Notes under the pieces: generated by a model
Told to the model about the DNA's origin: nothing
Databases searched by the model: none
What the model saw: only the letters and a program-made list of their open reading frames with translations
Origin: an uncultured Clostridia bacterium
GTDB taxonomy: Bacteria > Bacillota > Clostridia > Christensenellales > UBA1242
Length of the DNA: 53,548 bases
Assembly: GCA_934747805.1 (NCBI GenBank)
Contig: CAKVHC010000007.1
Coordinates: forward strand, 1-53,548
Direction of reading: 5' to 3'
Shown: positions 1 through 8,408 of the stretch, in pieces
Position numbering within the stretch: position 1 is the first letter of the stretch
How the letters are laid out: each line of letters starts with the position of its first letter
Position numbers and translations under genes: made by a program

Positions 1-6
1 AATGTA

Positions 7-750
7 ATGACTAAGCCAGCTGGTCGTCGTGGCAGACCTAAAAAAGAAACAACTGAAACCAAACCAAAGGTTGTAGGTGAGAAGAAAGGTCGTGGCCGTC
101 CAAAGAAAGACTCAGCACCTAAAGCTGTAGAAACCACAACAGTTACTGAGAGCAAAAAGGGCCGTGGTCGACCAAAGAAAACGGAAAATGTGAATGCCGC
201 AAAGACCGAGCCAAAGGCACAAAATAAGCAAGGTCGTGGCCGACCTAAGAAAGCTGCCACTGCTAGTGCAACAAACAAGCCAGCAGAAAGCAAGAGTAAA
301 GGTCGTGGCCGTCCAAAAAAGGAAACTACAGACAATAAACTAAAAGTTGTAGGCGAAAAGAAAGGCCGTGGCAGACCTAAAAAGGCTGATGCACAACCAA
401 AGCCAGCTACGACAAGTGCAACTAAAGGTCGTGGCAGACCTAAGAAAACGGATTCATTGGACGAACAACTAAAGTCATTGAATGACAAAATCGTCAAAGA
501 AAACCGTCAACTTGATGCACAGCGTGCCGCACTCGAGCTTGAGATCAAAAACGGTTTTGATCCAGAAGCAATAAGAGTAAAGCAGGCAGAAAACGAAGAA
601 AAGAGAAGACTGCTTGATAGCATTCTATCTCAACTCGACATTTTGTCTAGCAGCGCACAGGTCAACACTTCTGCAAGTGATAAAGAAACGATTCAAAATA
701 GCATCAACTATTTGAATGATAATTTCAACAAGATCAACAAGAAAAAATAA
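7..750 (+). CDS. AT-hook repeat DNA-binding protein
   Basis: Residues 1-150 hold seven copies of the AT-hook core (RGRPKK, mostly as GRGRPKK), spaced by Ala/Thr/Lys-rich linkers. The last 95 residues lack hooks, are highly charged and look helical or coiled-coil. AT-hooks insert the GRP core into the minor groove of AT-rich DNA, so a nucleoid-associated or architectural DNA-binding role is likely; this is inference from the motif. Two linker segments (KVVGEKKGRGRPKK) recur almost identically, a sign of internal duplication. The reading frame stays open to the left edge of the window and no ribosome binding site is visible, so the true start may lie upstream. A strong hairpin terminator follows directly. 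A low-complexity histone-H1-like protein without a specific target is the main alternative. Confidence 0.75.
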   Translation: MTKPAGRRGRPKKETTETKPKVVGEKKGRGRPKKDSAPKAVETTTVTESKKGRGRPKKTENVNAAKTEPKAQNKQGRGRPKKAATASATNKPAESKSKGRGRPKKETTDNKLKVVGEKKGRGRPKKADAQPKPATTSATKGRGRPKKTDSLDEQLKSLNDKIVKENRQLDAQRAALELEIKNGFDPEAIRVKQAENEEKRRLLDSILSQLDILSSSAQVNTSASDKETIQNSINYLNDNFNKINKKK

Positions 751-779
751 AAAATAGGAGAAGTTCTCCTATTTTTTTA
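751..779. terminator. Bidirectional intrinsic terminator
   Basis: The perfect inverted repeat AAAATAGGAG / CTCCTATTTT with a 5-nt loop is followed by a T-run on the plus strand and mirrored by an A-run. It serves the AT-hook gene on the plus strand and the DUF1858 gene on the minus strand. Confidence 0.85.
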
Positions 780-788
780 AACATTGAT

Positions 789-989
789 TTATTTAGCGCT
801 GTTGAGTTTTTCTAGCAACAAGTCTAGGTCTAGTCCATGCACTTCAGCGGCTTCGGCAAGTGTTTCTGCTTGGCTCATTGGACAATAGAAACAATGCATT
901 CCAAAACCTGTCAAAATCTCTTCAGCACTCTTGCAACTAGCAAGCACCTCTCCAAGTGTGGTGTCTGGTGTATAAACTTTCTTTTTCAT
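789..989 (-). CDS. DUF1858 domain protein
   Basis: A 66-residue protein matching the DUF1858 family: an N-terminal segment (TPDTTLGEVL), then helices flanking a Cys pair at residues 33 and 36 (HCFYCP), and a C-terminal leucine-rich helix. Family members occur alone or fused to hybrid-cluster or ScdA-like proteins and are suspected redox or metal-linked proteins, but the function is not established. The gene lies 10 bp downstream of the SPFH/zinc-ribbon gene. The stop codon of that gene directly abuts this gene's AGGAG ribosome binding site, so the two form an operon with probable coupled translation. Confidence 0.8.
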   Translation of the reverse strand: MKKKVYTPDTTLGEVLASCKSAEEILTGFGMHCFYCPMSQAETLAEAAEVHGLDLDLLLEKLNSAK

Positions 990-999
990 AATTTCTCCT

Positions 1000-1857
1000 T
1001 TACATTTTCAGTCCGCATTTATGACAGAAACTTGAATTCTCGATAAGCTCTGTCTGACAACGTGGGCAATATTTTTTGTGCCCTTGATTCACCTGACTGT
1101 CATCGGCGATCTTAGGCAAATTCTCTGCTTTGAGCAAAGGGTTTTCTTCTTGTATTTTTGCAATAGAAGGCAATTCGATAACCTCAGGTTCTAACGTACG
1201 ACTGCCAGCGAATCCGATCTCCAACGATGTTATGTTTATGCCAATGGTGTTGTATTCTTTGTTTAGAAATTTTTGGAACTTATTGGCAAACTCAGTGTCG
1301 TATTTCGATGTGATATTTTTTAGTGGGTGCAGGTAGATATACTCTTTGCAATCGTCCCTTAACCAGCCTGTCAAATAACTTCTTGCGTCACCTGGGCGAA
1401 TGATTGCGAGCTCGTCCAGCAATGCATCCATAAACTTGCGTGCGTCGTAGAGCTCAAAATACACCACAAGGCTGACTTCTAGGTTCGTTTTGGTTTTGTC
1501 TTCCAGTTTGAACTTTTTCCAGCGGAAAGTGTATTCTAGCCTGCCTGAATCTTTCACTTTAGGGAAGTAAAAGTCGGCTGTAAATTTCTTCACACGGGTA
1601 TCTTTTTTCGATGATGTAAATATTGAGCGGCGTTCCTGTTTTGCAAGCAGTTTTGGGACGGTCTCGTAGTCGAGTGTATATTTGCCCGCTTGGTATGAGT
1701 AATACACGTTATCTCGATAGCAAACATAACACATTCTGCCCTCTGGCACAGTGATAACATAGCCTAATTTTAGTGGTTTTGGCGGAATGAATGAACCAAT
1801 GAGTTCGTCATCGGCAAATTCAAAATAGTTTGCTTTGCGTTTTCCAAACAAAAACAT
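1000..1857 (-). CDS. SPFH-like protein with C-terminal zinc ribbon
   Basis: The N-terminal half resembles the SPFH/band-7-like group often annotated as virion core protein or YdjI-like. It has a short beta segment (GYVITVPEG), then an AGKYTLDYETVPKL block that matches the family's PGxYxLxTxNxP signature. The C-terminus is a zinc ribbon with Cys 264, 267, 278 and 281. There is no signal peptide or membrane helix, so it is cytoplasmic or peripherally membrane-bound. In related proteins the SPFH part assembles oligomers and the ribbon mediates contacts; the exact role is unknown. An AAGGTGA ribosome binding site precedes the start, and a TGGACA-17-TAAAAT promoter lies at 1878-1906 on the minus strand, divergent from the LTA synthase gene. 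First gene of a two-gene operon with the DUF1858 gene. Confidence 0.72.
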   Translation of the reverse strand: MFLFGKRKANYFEFADDELIGSFIPPKPLKLGYVITVPEGRMCYVCYRDNVYYSYQAGKYTLDYETVPKLLAKQERRSIFTSSKKDTRVKKFTADFYFPKVKDSGRLEYTFRWKKFKLEDKTKTNLEVSLVVYFELYDARKFMDALLDELAIIRPGDARSYLTGWLRDDCKEYIYLHPLKNITSKYDTEFANKFQKFLNKEYNTIGINITSLEIGFAGSRTLEPEVIELPSIAKIQEENPLLKAENLPKIADDSQVNQGHKKYCPRCQTELIENSSFCHKCGLKM

Positions 1858-1877
1858 ATATCGTCACCTTCGCCTTT

Positions 1878-1906
1878 ATTTTACTACAAAATAAATGTTT
1901 TGTCCA
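1878..1906 (-). promoter_or_regulatory. Promoter of the SPFH-DUF1858 operon
   Basis: On the minus strand, TGGACA (1901-1906), a 17-bp spacer and TAAAAT (1878-1883). It lies about 20 bp upstream of the start codon and ribosome binding site. Confidence 0.6.
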
Positions 1907-1913
1907 TAATAAT

Positions 1914-1941
1914 TTGACTATTATTTTACATGGAATATAAT
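1914..1941 (+). promoter_or_regulatory. Promoter giving a leaderless LTA synthase mRNA
   Basis: TTGACT (1914-1919), a 16-bp spacer and a perfect TATAAT (1936-1941). The ATG at 1949 starts only 7 nt after the -10 box, where transcription should begin. No Shine-Dalgarno sequence fits in between, so the transcript is predicted to be leaderless. Confidence 0.7.
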
Positions 1942-1948
1942 ATAAAGT

Positions 1949-3970
1949 ATGAAGAAACACATTATCATTCCAGCATATTACATTTGCTGTTCAATTATTA
2001 TTGAGATTTGCACATTCTTGTTGTTGGGGCTTGGCTTTTTGCCAAAATATTTCATGTTTGACCTATCTGTCATTCTGTTTTTGGCTGGGTTGGTCTTGCT
2101 CTGCCGAAACACTTTGGCTCAAACTATTGTCGCATCCATATTGATAGTATTTCAATTGGCTCTGTCATATGTAAATTACACTTTGCTCATCCAGTTCGGC
2201 GACGTGCTAAGCGTGGAGATGTTGATGCTCATTAGCGCAGCACGAAACGCCATGAACAATGATTTTATCAACATTTGGATAATGCTTGGAGTCATCGCTT
2301 TGATGGTATTTATGGTTGTGGGCATGGTGCTTTTGCACTTGAAAATACGCAAATTGCCATCATCTCGCAGTCGTCGAATGGCAGGCATTTTGGTCGCTGT
2401 TGTGTTGTTCAGTCAACTTGGCTCGGTGGCAATTTACAACGCTCAAAGAGAGTATATTTACGCCATGAGTGAAATTGGCGCTGAAGACTATATTGAGAGC
2501 GACACATTCCTGCTCGATTCCACACTTCTAAAACGTCGAGCTATTCAAAGTTTGGGCACATTTGGTTTTTATGTAAACGACATTGGTCTGTCTTGGTTTG
2601 ACAACACTAGATATGAAGAAAATCTTAACACTATGGCGAAAGATTATTTGCGTCAAGGCCACGCTGCTCGCCAGTCTGTAGCCAGCGACCAGCACAACAA
2701 AAACGTAATTGTCATTATGGTCGAATCATTTGACCTATTCGCAGTCAGCAACGAGCTCACCCCTAATATTTGGAAGTTGATAAACCCTGTTGATGCTGCC
2801 GGGACAGATATGACCTTCAATCCAGCCGATCCTGACTCTTTGAAGACTTGGGACGACGTAGTAAACTGTGACTCAAACGCAGTGTTGACATATTTCTCAA
2901 AGAACAAAACCAACATTAGCGAAGACGTGTCTTTAATGGGTAGTTATCCAATTATGACCAACCTGCAATCAGTGGCAGGTGCCAGATATGACAAGTCACT
3001 CAAAGCTTTCGGCTTTGGACTGCCAGAGATATTGTCAAAAGAAGGATATATCACAACTTATTTGCATAGTTATCGTGGTGCATTCTATGATAGAAAATAC
3101 GTTATAAATAACATTGGTTTCCAAAATCAATATTTCAATGACGATATATATGATGCAGACAATTTAAAGTTTGGTGATTGGCGAAAGGAAGAAGATTTCG
3201 TCATCAACAACATTGACCACATTGTCCCATCAAATAGTGAAAAATTCTTCACATTCTACACAACAGTCGGAATGCACGGCGACTATGAAAACGACGTGAA
3301 CAATCTTGCACAACAGACCTATCAGGACGATGCGGTAAACAGCGAACATTACAAATATTATATTGCTAAACGTGAAGGTTTGGGAACGGAAACTTACACA
3401 TATTTTAAAAACTATCTAGCATCTGTCATAGACTTCGACAATGCTCTTGGTCAAATCATTAATAAACTGCAAGCGGAAGGAATTTATGATGACACCGCCA
3501 TTTACATTTATGGCGACCACAACGCTTATTATCACAATCTGACTTACGCCTTTAAAGATGTGGTCATCAATGATTATGGTGATTATTATGTCAACACCAT
3601 TCCAATGATTATCAAATCTACAGCCAGCGAAAATGTCACTCTTTCCAATGTGAAATCCATGGTTAGCACAAATGATGTTTTGCCGACCGTAATGGACATT
3701 CTGGGCGTGCCAATCAAGAACAATAATTTCTATCTTGGCGAATCGATTTTCAATCTCTGCAAAGAGGATTTTAAAGAGCGTGTCAATTTCTCATACACTG
3801 GTGGTGTGGCAAGCATGAATTACTACACTCTCGACCTAAAGAAATTTGACTTGCAGCCTGATGGCAATGAAAGTTATTTGTCCGAATTCAAAAAATTGTC
3901 TAAAGAAATGCTAAAAAAGATATTTATCTTGAATACCTTGTACAAAAGCTCATTATATTCGCAAATCTAA
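1949..3970 (+). CDS. LTA synthase family membrane sulfatase-fold enzyme
   Basis: A 673-residue protein with several N-terminal membrane helices (about residues 8-30, 38-75, 108-131 and 145-163) and an extracellular alkaline-phosphatase/sulfatase-fold domain from about residue 250. The LtaS metal and catalytic positions are recognisable: Glu259 (IMVES), Thr321 (KTNISED) as the likely nucleophile, the AFYDRK segment near 379-384, His443 (MHGD) and Asp523-His524 (YGDH). Family members polymerise glycerol phosphate from phosphatidylglycerol into lipoteichoic acid, or add phosphoglycerol or phosphoethanolamine to envelope glycans. The exact substrate cannot be told from sequence. It stands alone between a divergent operon and secA, with no other teichoic acid genes nearby. 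The start codon sits 7 nt after the -10 box with no ribosome binding site. The last ~25 residues form a basic tail. Confidence 0.85.
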   Translation: MKKHIIIPAYYICCSIIIEICTFLLLGLGFLPKYFMFDLSVILFLAGLVLLCRNTLAQTIVASILIVFQLALSYVNYTLLIQFGDVLSVEMLMLISAARNAMNNDFINIWIMLGVIALMVFMVVGMVLLHLKIRKLPSSRSRRMAGILVAVVLFSQLGSVAIYNAQREYIYAMSEIGAEDYIESDTFLLDSTLLKRRAIQSLGTFGFYVNDIGLSWFDNTRYEENLNTMAKDYLRQGHAARQSVASDQHNKNVIVIMVESFDLFAVSNELTPNIWKLINPVDAAGTDMTFNPADPDSLKTWDDVVNCDSNAVLTYFSKNKTNISEDVSLMGSYPIMTNLQSVAGARYDKSLKAFGFGLPEILSKEGYITTYLHSYRGAFYDRKYVINNIGFQNQYFNDDIYDADNLKFGDWRKEEDFVINNIDHIVPSNSEKFFTFYTTVGMHGDYENDVNNLAQQTYQDDAVNSEHYKYYIAKREGLGTETYTYFKNYLASVIDFDNALGQIINKLQAEGIYDDTAIYIYGDHNAYYHNLTYAFKDVVINDYGDYYVNTIPMIIKSTASENVTLSNVKSMVSTNDVLPTVMDILGVPIKNNNFYLGESIFNLCKEDFKERVNFSYTGGVASMNYYTLDLKKFDLQPDGNESYLSEFKKLSKEMLKKIFILNTLYKSSLYSQI

Positions 3971-4001
3971 CAATAATTTTAACTTTAAAATACACATTCG
4001 T

Positions 4002-4030
4002 TTTACTTTTTGGCAAGAATAATGTATAAT
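4002..4030 (+). promoter_or_regulatory. secA promoter
   Basis: TTTACT (4002-4007), a 17-bp spacer and a perfect TATAAT (4025-4030). A GGGAG ribosome binding site lies between this and the ATG at 4051. Confidence 0.6.
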
Positions 4031-4050
4031 TTGTCAAAAAGGGAGAGCGT

Positions 4051-6720
4051 ATGTGTATTTTTGCATCAGATAATACTAAAAACTTAAAGAAACTATATAA
4101 GATAGCCGACAAAGTTATGGCCCTTGACGGCGAGTTCGCCAGCAAGACAGACGACCAACTTCGTGGCTACACACAAATATTGAAAGACCGCCTTGCAAAA
4201 GGTGAAACACTTGATGACATTTTGCCAGAAGCGTTTGCTTTGGTTAGAGAGTCGGCGTGGCGTGTTTTGGGCGAAAAGCCTTTCTACGTGCAAGTGGTGG
4301 GCGGCATCACCTTGCATCAGGGACGTATTGCCGAAATGAGAACGGGTGAAGGTAAAACGCTTTGCGCTACAATGCCAGCGTATTTGAATGCACTTGCAGG
4401 CAAGGGCGTTCACGTAGTAACCGTCAACGAATTCTTGGCGACAACGCAAGCCAAACTTATGGGCAAGGTGTACAACTTCTTGGGAGTGAGCGTGGGTGTA
4501 ATTTTAAACTCGCAATCGTTCGAACAAAAGAAACAAGCGTACAATTGCGACATTACTTACTGCACGAACAACGAACTTGGCTTTGACTATTTGCGTGACA
4601 ACATGGCCACCAGCAAAGACCGTGTTGTTCAACGTGGACACAACTTCTGCATTGTCGATGAAGTGGACAGCATTTTGATTGACGAAGCACGTACTCCACT
4701 TATCATTTCAGGCGGCAATGTAGGTACAAGCGAACTTTATATCAAGGCAGATAAATTCTTCAAAACACTTACTGATGAAGACTATGAAATCGACGAGAAA
4801 TTAAAGAGCGTCCGTTTGACCGAAACCGGCGTTAGCAAGGCAGAAAAATTCTTTAAAATAGAAAACCTTGCCGACATTACTGCAATGGAAATCAACCACC
4901 ATATCAATAATGCGTTGAAAGCTAATTTGATTATGAAACGTGACAGCCAATATATCGTTCAAGACGACGAAATTTTGATTGTCGACGAGTTCACCGGTCG
5001 TTTGATGCCAGGCAGAAGGTTTAGCGATGGACTTCACCAGGCCATCGAAGCCAAAGAAGGCGTTAAGATTAAGGAAGAGAACAAAACTCTTGCAACAATC
5101 ACTTTCCAAAACTATTTCAAACTATACGACAAAATGAGCGGTATGACTGGTACTGCCAAGACGGAAGAACTAGAGTTTAACAAAATCTATAGTTTGGACG
5201 TTGTAACCATTCCAACCAATCGCCCAGTGAAACGTGTGGACGAACAAGACATGATCTTCTTCTCACACGAAGCCAAAGTTAAGGCAATTGTGGAAGAAGT
5301 GGCGGATAAGTATGAGAAAGGACAGCCAATTCTTGTCGGCACTGTAACGATTGAACGCAGTGAAGAAATCAGCAAACGCTTGAAAGAAAAAGGCATTCCA
5401 CACAAAGTATTGAACGCTAAAAACCATGCCCAAGAATCTGCAATTGTCGCTCAGGCAGGCAGATACAAGGCAGTGACAATCGCCACCAATATGGCGGGTC
5501 GTGGTACGGATATTAAACTTGGCGGCAACCCAGAAGTCTTGACAATGGAGCAAATGCGTTTGAAGGGCTATGACCAAGAGATTTTGGACAGAATCAATAC
5601 TATCGACATTGACCTAAACGAAGATGAAAAGAAAGTCAAAGAAGAGTATGACAAACTTTTCATTGAAAACAAAAAAATGACCGACGAAGAGCATGATAAA
5701 GTTATTGCATTGGGCGGTTTGCATATTCTAGGTTCGGAACGTCACGAAAGCCGTCGTATCGACAACCAGTTGCGTGGACGTGCAGGACGTCAAGGTGACC
5801 CTGGCTCAACAATATTCTTTATCTCACTCGATGATGATTTGCCACAAAGATTCGGTGAAGACCGTCTCAAAAAATGGTTTGCCATAGTGTTTAAGGGCAA
5901 TGAAGATTTGCCAATTCAAGCTAAAATGCTAACTCGATTCTTTGAGTCCGCTCAGAAGAAAACAGAGCAGTTCTATTTCTCTCATCGTAGCACCGTGCTT
6001 GAGTACGATGATGTGTTGAACAAACAACGTACAATCATTTATGGCGAACGTAACAAAGTACTTAACGGCGAAGACGTTCACGCTCAAATCGTGGACATGT
6101 TGAAAGACGTTACGTTTGAACAATGTGCACTTGCCATCGACGACAATATTCCTTTCTACGAATGGAATGTGGAGAAAATCAACAGCACACTAGAAACCCG
6201 TCTTTTGCCTAAGGGTTTGAACCTTGTAACCAAAGAACTAATCGAAGGTTGTGACCTAAATTCTGCAAGCCAAAAAATCTATGAAAAAGTGCTTGAACTG
6301 TATGAAAAGAAAATTGCGGAATGCAAGAAAATCGGCTTTGATTATTCGATCATTGAGCGTGCATTCTTGTTGCGTGTAGTTGACCGATTCTGGATGGACC
6401 ACATTGACGAGATGAACACCCTTCGCAACGAAATCTTTACTCAGCAATACGGTCAAAAAGACCCACTCATCATTTACAAGTCAGATGCTTTCAATATGTT
6501 TGACGAAATGATCAATCGCATTCGCGAGTATACTGCTGTTGCATTGTTCAACGCACGAATCGAAGCTCGTTTTGAACGCCCACAACAACCACAGGCACAA
6601 CAGCCAACAACTAACGGTGTTCAAGGCAGTTATCACGCAGATAAAACAGTTGGTAGAAATGACCTTTGTCCTTGCGGAAGCGGAAAGAAATATAAAAACT
6701 GCTGCGGAAAAGACAAATAA
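4051..6720 (+). CDS. secA: Protein translocase ATPase SecA
   Basis: An 889-residue preprotein translocase motor that couples ATP hydrolysis to export of unfolded proteins through SecYEG. Walker A is RTGEGKT at residues 97-103. The DEVD box is at 203-206, followed by the strongly conserved SILIDEARTPLIISG stretch, then the TGTAKTE and NMAGRGTDIKLGG motifs and the GRAGRQGDPG arginine-finger region. The C-terminal SEC-C zinc motif is complete (Cys873, Cys875, Cys884, Cys885). Length is normal for the family. The start is chosen at 4051 because GGGAG lies 7 nt upstream; Met-Cys-Ile is an uncommon N-terminus, but the TDDQLRGYTQ block aligns with other SecA starts. It is monocistronic, with its own promoter and a strong terminator. 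It should export the many signal-peptide proteins in this window. Confidence 0.98.
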   Translation: MCIFASDNTKNLKKLYKIADKVMALDGEFASKTDDQLRGYTQILKDRLAKGETLDDILPEAFALVRESAWRVLGEKPFYVQVVGGITLHQGRIAEMRTGEGKTLCATMPAYLNALAGKGVHVVTVNEFLATTQAKLMGKVYNFLGVSVGVILNSQSFEQKKQAYNCDITYCTNNELGFDYLRDNMATSKDRVVQRGHNFCIVDEVDSILIDEARTPLIISGGNVGTSELYIKADKFFKTLTDEDYEIDEKLKSVRLTETGVSKAEKFFKIENLADITAMEINHHINNALKANLIMKRDSQYIVQDDEILIVDEFTGRLMPGRRFSDGLHQAIEAKEGVKIKEENKTLATITFQNYFKLYDKMSGMTGTAKTEELEFNKIYSLDVVTIPTNRPVKRVDEQDMIFFSHEAKVKAIVEEVADKYEKGQPILVGTVTIERSEEISKRLKEKGIPHKVLNAKNHAQESAIVAQAGRYKAVTIATNMAGRGTDIKLGGNPEVLTMEQMRLKGYDQEILDRINTIDIDLNEDEKKVKEEYDKLFIENKKMTDEEHDKVIALGGLHILGSERHESRRIDNQLRGRAGRQGDPGSTIFFISLDDDLPQRFGEDRLKKWFAIVFKGNEDLPIQAKMLTRFFESAQKKTEQFYFSHRSTVLEYDDVLNKQRTIIYGERNKVLNGEDVHAQIVDMLKDVTFEQCALAIDDNIPFYEWNVEKINSTLETRLLPKGLNLVTKELIEGCDLNSASQKIYEKVLELYEKKIAECKKIGFDYSIIERAFLLRVVDRFWMDHIDEMNTLRNEIFTQQYGQKDPLIIYKSDAFNMFDEMINRIREYTAVALFNARIEARFERPQQPQAQQPTTNGVQGSYHADKTVGRNDLCPCGSGKKYKNCCGKDK

Positions 6721-6763
6721 AAAAATATAGCCAAAGATTTAGTACTTTTGAAGCTAGCAGAAT

Positions 6764-6805
6764 AAAAAAAGGAACAATGCAGATTTAATGCACTGTTCCT
6801 TTTTT
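6764..6805 (+). terminator. secA terminator
   Basis: A long hairpin: AAAAAAGGAACA plus TGCA pairs with TGCA plus TGTTCCTTTTTT around a 7-nt loop, ending in a T-run. It also works in reverse for the DUF4268-like gene. Confidence 0.9.
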
Positions 6806-6852
6806 GATGGATTTAAAATTCATTAACTAGTGAAATGTATTTTTTGCTTTAA

Positions 6853-7167
6853 TTATTTTAACAGATCTAATAAAATACTTTTTACTCTTGGCATAAAAAC
6901 GTTGTATATATTCACAAGTTCGTTAGCTACCTTTTCTACATCAAGGTCAAAATCGTAATTTGTATAGTTTGTTGTATCAAAATGTGAGCCATTTAATTGG
7001 CGAGAGCCTTTTTCTGTATAATACTTTCCAAATCTACCAATTCTTGTTGCCATTTTTTCGTTATTTCTATCCCAAATAAGTTCATAACCAATTTCGTTTT
7101 CAATCTCTGTTTTATGCAAATAAAGTTTGTCGTAAATAGTTTTTGCATCTTTATCTCCAAGATACAT
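6853..7167 (-). CDS. DUF4268-like protein, possibly a remnant
   Basis: A 104-residue ORF with the features of the DUF4268 family: IYDKLYLHKTEIENEIGYEL, then LIWDRNNEKMATRIG, corresponding to the family's usual helix followed by a WxRxxxxxxxRI strand. This domain is often found at the C-terminus of restriction-endonuclease-like or DNA-associated proteins. Here it stands alone with no partner domain, so it may be a 3' remnant of a larger gene or a genuine small protein. No good ribosome binding site precedes the ATG, and the surrounding DNA is visibly more AT-rich than the secA side, suggesting horizontal acquisition. Family assignment is from memory of the motif pattern and is moderate. Confidence 0.5.
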   Translation of the reverse strand: MYLGDKDAKTIYDKLYLHKTEIENEIGYELIWDRNNEKMATRIGRFGKYYTEKGSRQLNGSHFDTTNYTNYDFDLDVEKVANELVNIYNVFMPRVKSILLDLLK

Positions 7168-7283
7168 ATTTTTAAATATATATAAATTTATTGTAAATCA
7201 TTTTGAGATTTTAACAAAAAATAGTATTATATTAAAAAAGGCGAAGTTGAAAAATGAAAAATAAAAAGTTTGGAGTGTGAACT

Positions 7284-7898
7284 GTGAAAAATTTAACGGA
7301 GTCCGACAAGAACTATTTTCTAACTAGCGGTGTCCTTACTTATCCATTTGTTTCAAATGAATATGTTTTGGAAAAGGTTTTGTGTGATTATAACGCAAAA
7401 CTTGCAAAAGGGATTAAAACAACTAAAATCGAGAGTTTATTCAATTGGATAAACAAGTCTGTTAAGTTTGGAGATAACGAATTTAATAATAAATTTAGAT
7501 TTCAAAGAACTGCTGAAGAAATTTGGAACAGCAAAATAATGACAGGTTGCACAGATTACGCTACAGTTTTCGCAACATTTGCTAGGCAAATTGGCATTCC
7601 AACAACAATTTTGCACACAGCGGAAAAAAGTTGGGTGGATCAAGTTCAGCAAAATAATGATTATTCTCATCACGCAGGACATTCTTTTTGTGAATGCTTT
7701 TATGATGGAAAATGGATTTTGGTTGATCCTACCTGTAGAGAAATAGAAAAAGAATATAATCCAAACTTATTAAAACTTAGTTATAAGGTGGGCGGAAGCT
7801 CTACATTTATACCTTATCAAAGGGGACTTGATTTAGGCAAAAAACAAACGACTAAAGAACATAATAAGTATATGGACGAGATTTGTAAAACTTTGTAA
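7284..7898 (+). CDS. Transglutaminase-like cysteine protease-fold protein
   Basis: A 204-residue protein whose central part carries the transglutaminase-like triad: Cys89 in GCTDYA, His133 in AGHSFCECF and Asp148 in ILVDPT, with normal spacing. The YDGKWILVDPT segment is typical of the fold. Bacterial members are mainly peptidases or amide-bond enzymes. There is no signal peptide, so it should act in the cytoplasm. It starts at GTG (7284), chosen because GGAG lies 8 nt upstream. It sits alone in an AT-rich segment beside the DUF4268-like ORF, divergently oriented, followed by two hairpins. Base composition suggests it was acquired together with its neighbour. Substrate unknown. Confidence 0.75.
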   Translation: MKNLTESDKNYFLTSGVLTYPFVSNEYVLEKVLCDYNAKLAKGIKTTKIESLFNWINKSVKFGDNEFNNKFRFQRTAEEIWNSKIMTGCTDYATVFATFARQIGIPTTILHTAEKSWVDQVQQNNDYSHHAGHSFCECFYDGKWILVDPTCREIEKEYNPNLLKLSYKVGGSSTFIPYQRGLDLGKKQTTKEHNKYMDEICKTL

Positions 7899-7930
7899 AT
7901 TTTGATTTTTACAAAACAAAGAATTGTAAT

Positions 7931-8012
7931 AAAGGTTAATATTTATAATTAAAAACCTTTTGCTTGTATGAATATACAAAAAGAAAAGCCTTGTTGACTT
8001 TTCTTTTTTTTT
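7931..8012 (+). terminator. Tandem hairpins ending in a T-run
   Basis: The first hairpin pairs AAAGGTT (7931-7937) with AACCTTT (7954-7960). The second pairs AAAAAGAAAAG (7978-7988) with CTTTTCTTTTT (7998-8008) and ends in a long T-run. The second is a plausible terminator for the transglutaminase-like gene. Confidence 0.65.
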
Positions 8013-8254
8013 ATGATATCACTATAAGGTATTTCGATGGGAAATTTTTATTTTTTATTCAAAAACTTAAACAGCAAACTTGATAATAGCAAAATTTATA
8101 AATTATTTATCTTCATCAAAATTTAAAAAGTCCGTTTTTTATCTTCAAAAAACATAATGTTGGACTCAAATCTTATCTCCTATGCAATAATATATATCAC
8201 ATAATTTAAAAATTTGCATTGACATTTTTAATAAATATAAAAATAGCATTTAAA

Positions 8255-8314
8255 TGTGTGCTTGTCTTGATACAAGTCGGTGAATGCTAAAGCTCCACCG
8301 AAGACAAGCACACA
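8255..8314. repeat. Long imperfect inverted repeat (stem-loop)
   Basis: A perfect 14-bp stem, TGTGTGCTTGTCTT (8255-8268) with its complement at 8301-8314. Inside it a second helix CGGTG/CACCG closes a 13-nt loop, leaving a 9-nt bulge on the left side. The GC-richer stem stands out in this AT-rich DNA. It could be an RNA structure, a protein-binding cruciform or a mobile-element end. Confidence 0.6.
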
Positions 8315-8338
8315 CTTATAAACTAAATTAAAGAATAC

Positions 8339-8382
8339 AAAAAGCGAAAGTGTTGGTAAACATAACATACTTTCGCGTTTTG
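8339..8382 (-). terminator. Hairpin, probable minus-strand terminator
   Basis: GCGAAAGT (8344-8351) pairs with ACTTTCGC (8369-8376) around a 17-nt loop. Read on the minus strand, the stem is followed by TTTTTG. It lies just downstream, on the minus strand, of the folded element at 8409-8560. Confidence 0.5.
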
Positions 8383-8408
8383 CTATTCTATACTATGGAT
8401 AATTTATT

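Noticed and set aside
7..450. CRISPR array or tandem DNA repeat in the AT-hook gene
   Set aside because: The repeated GGTCGTGGCCG-like units are irregularly spaced and code for AT-hooks in one open frame; no fixed repeat-spacer length.
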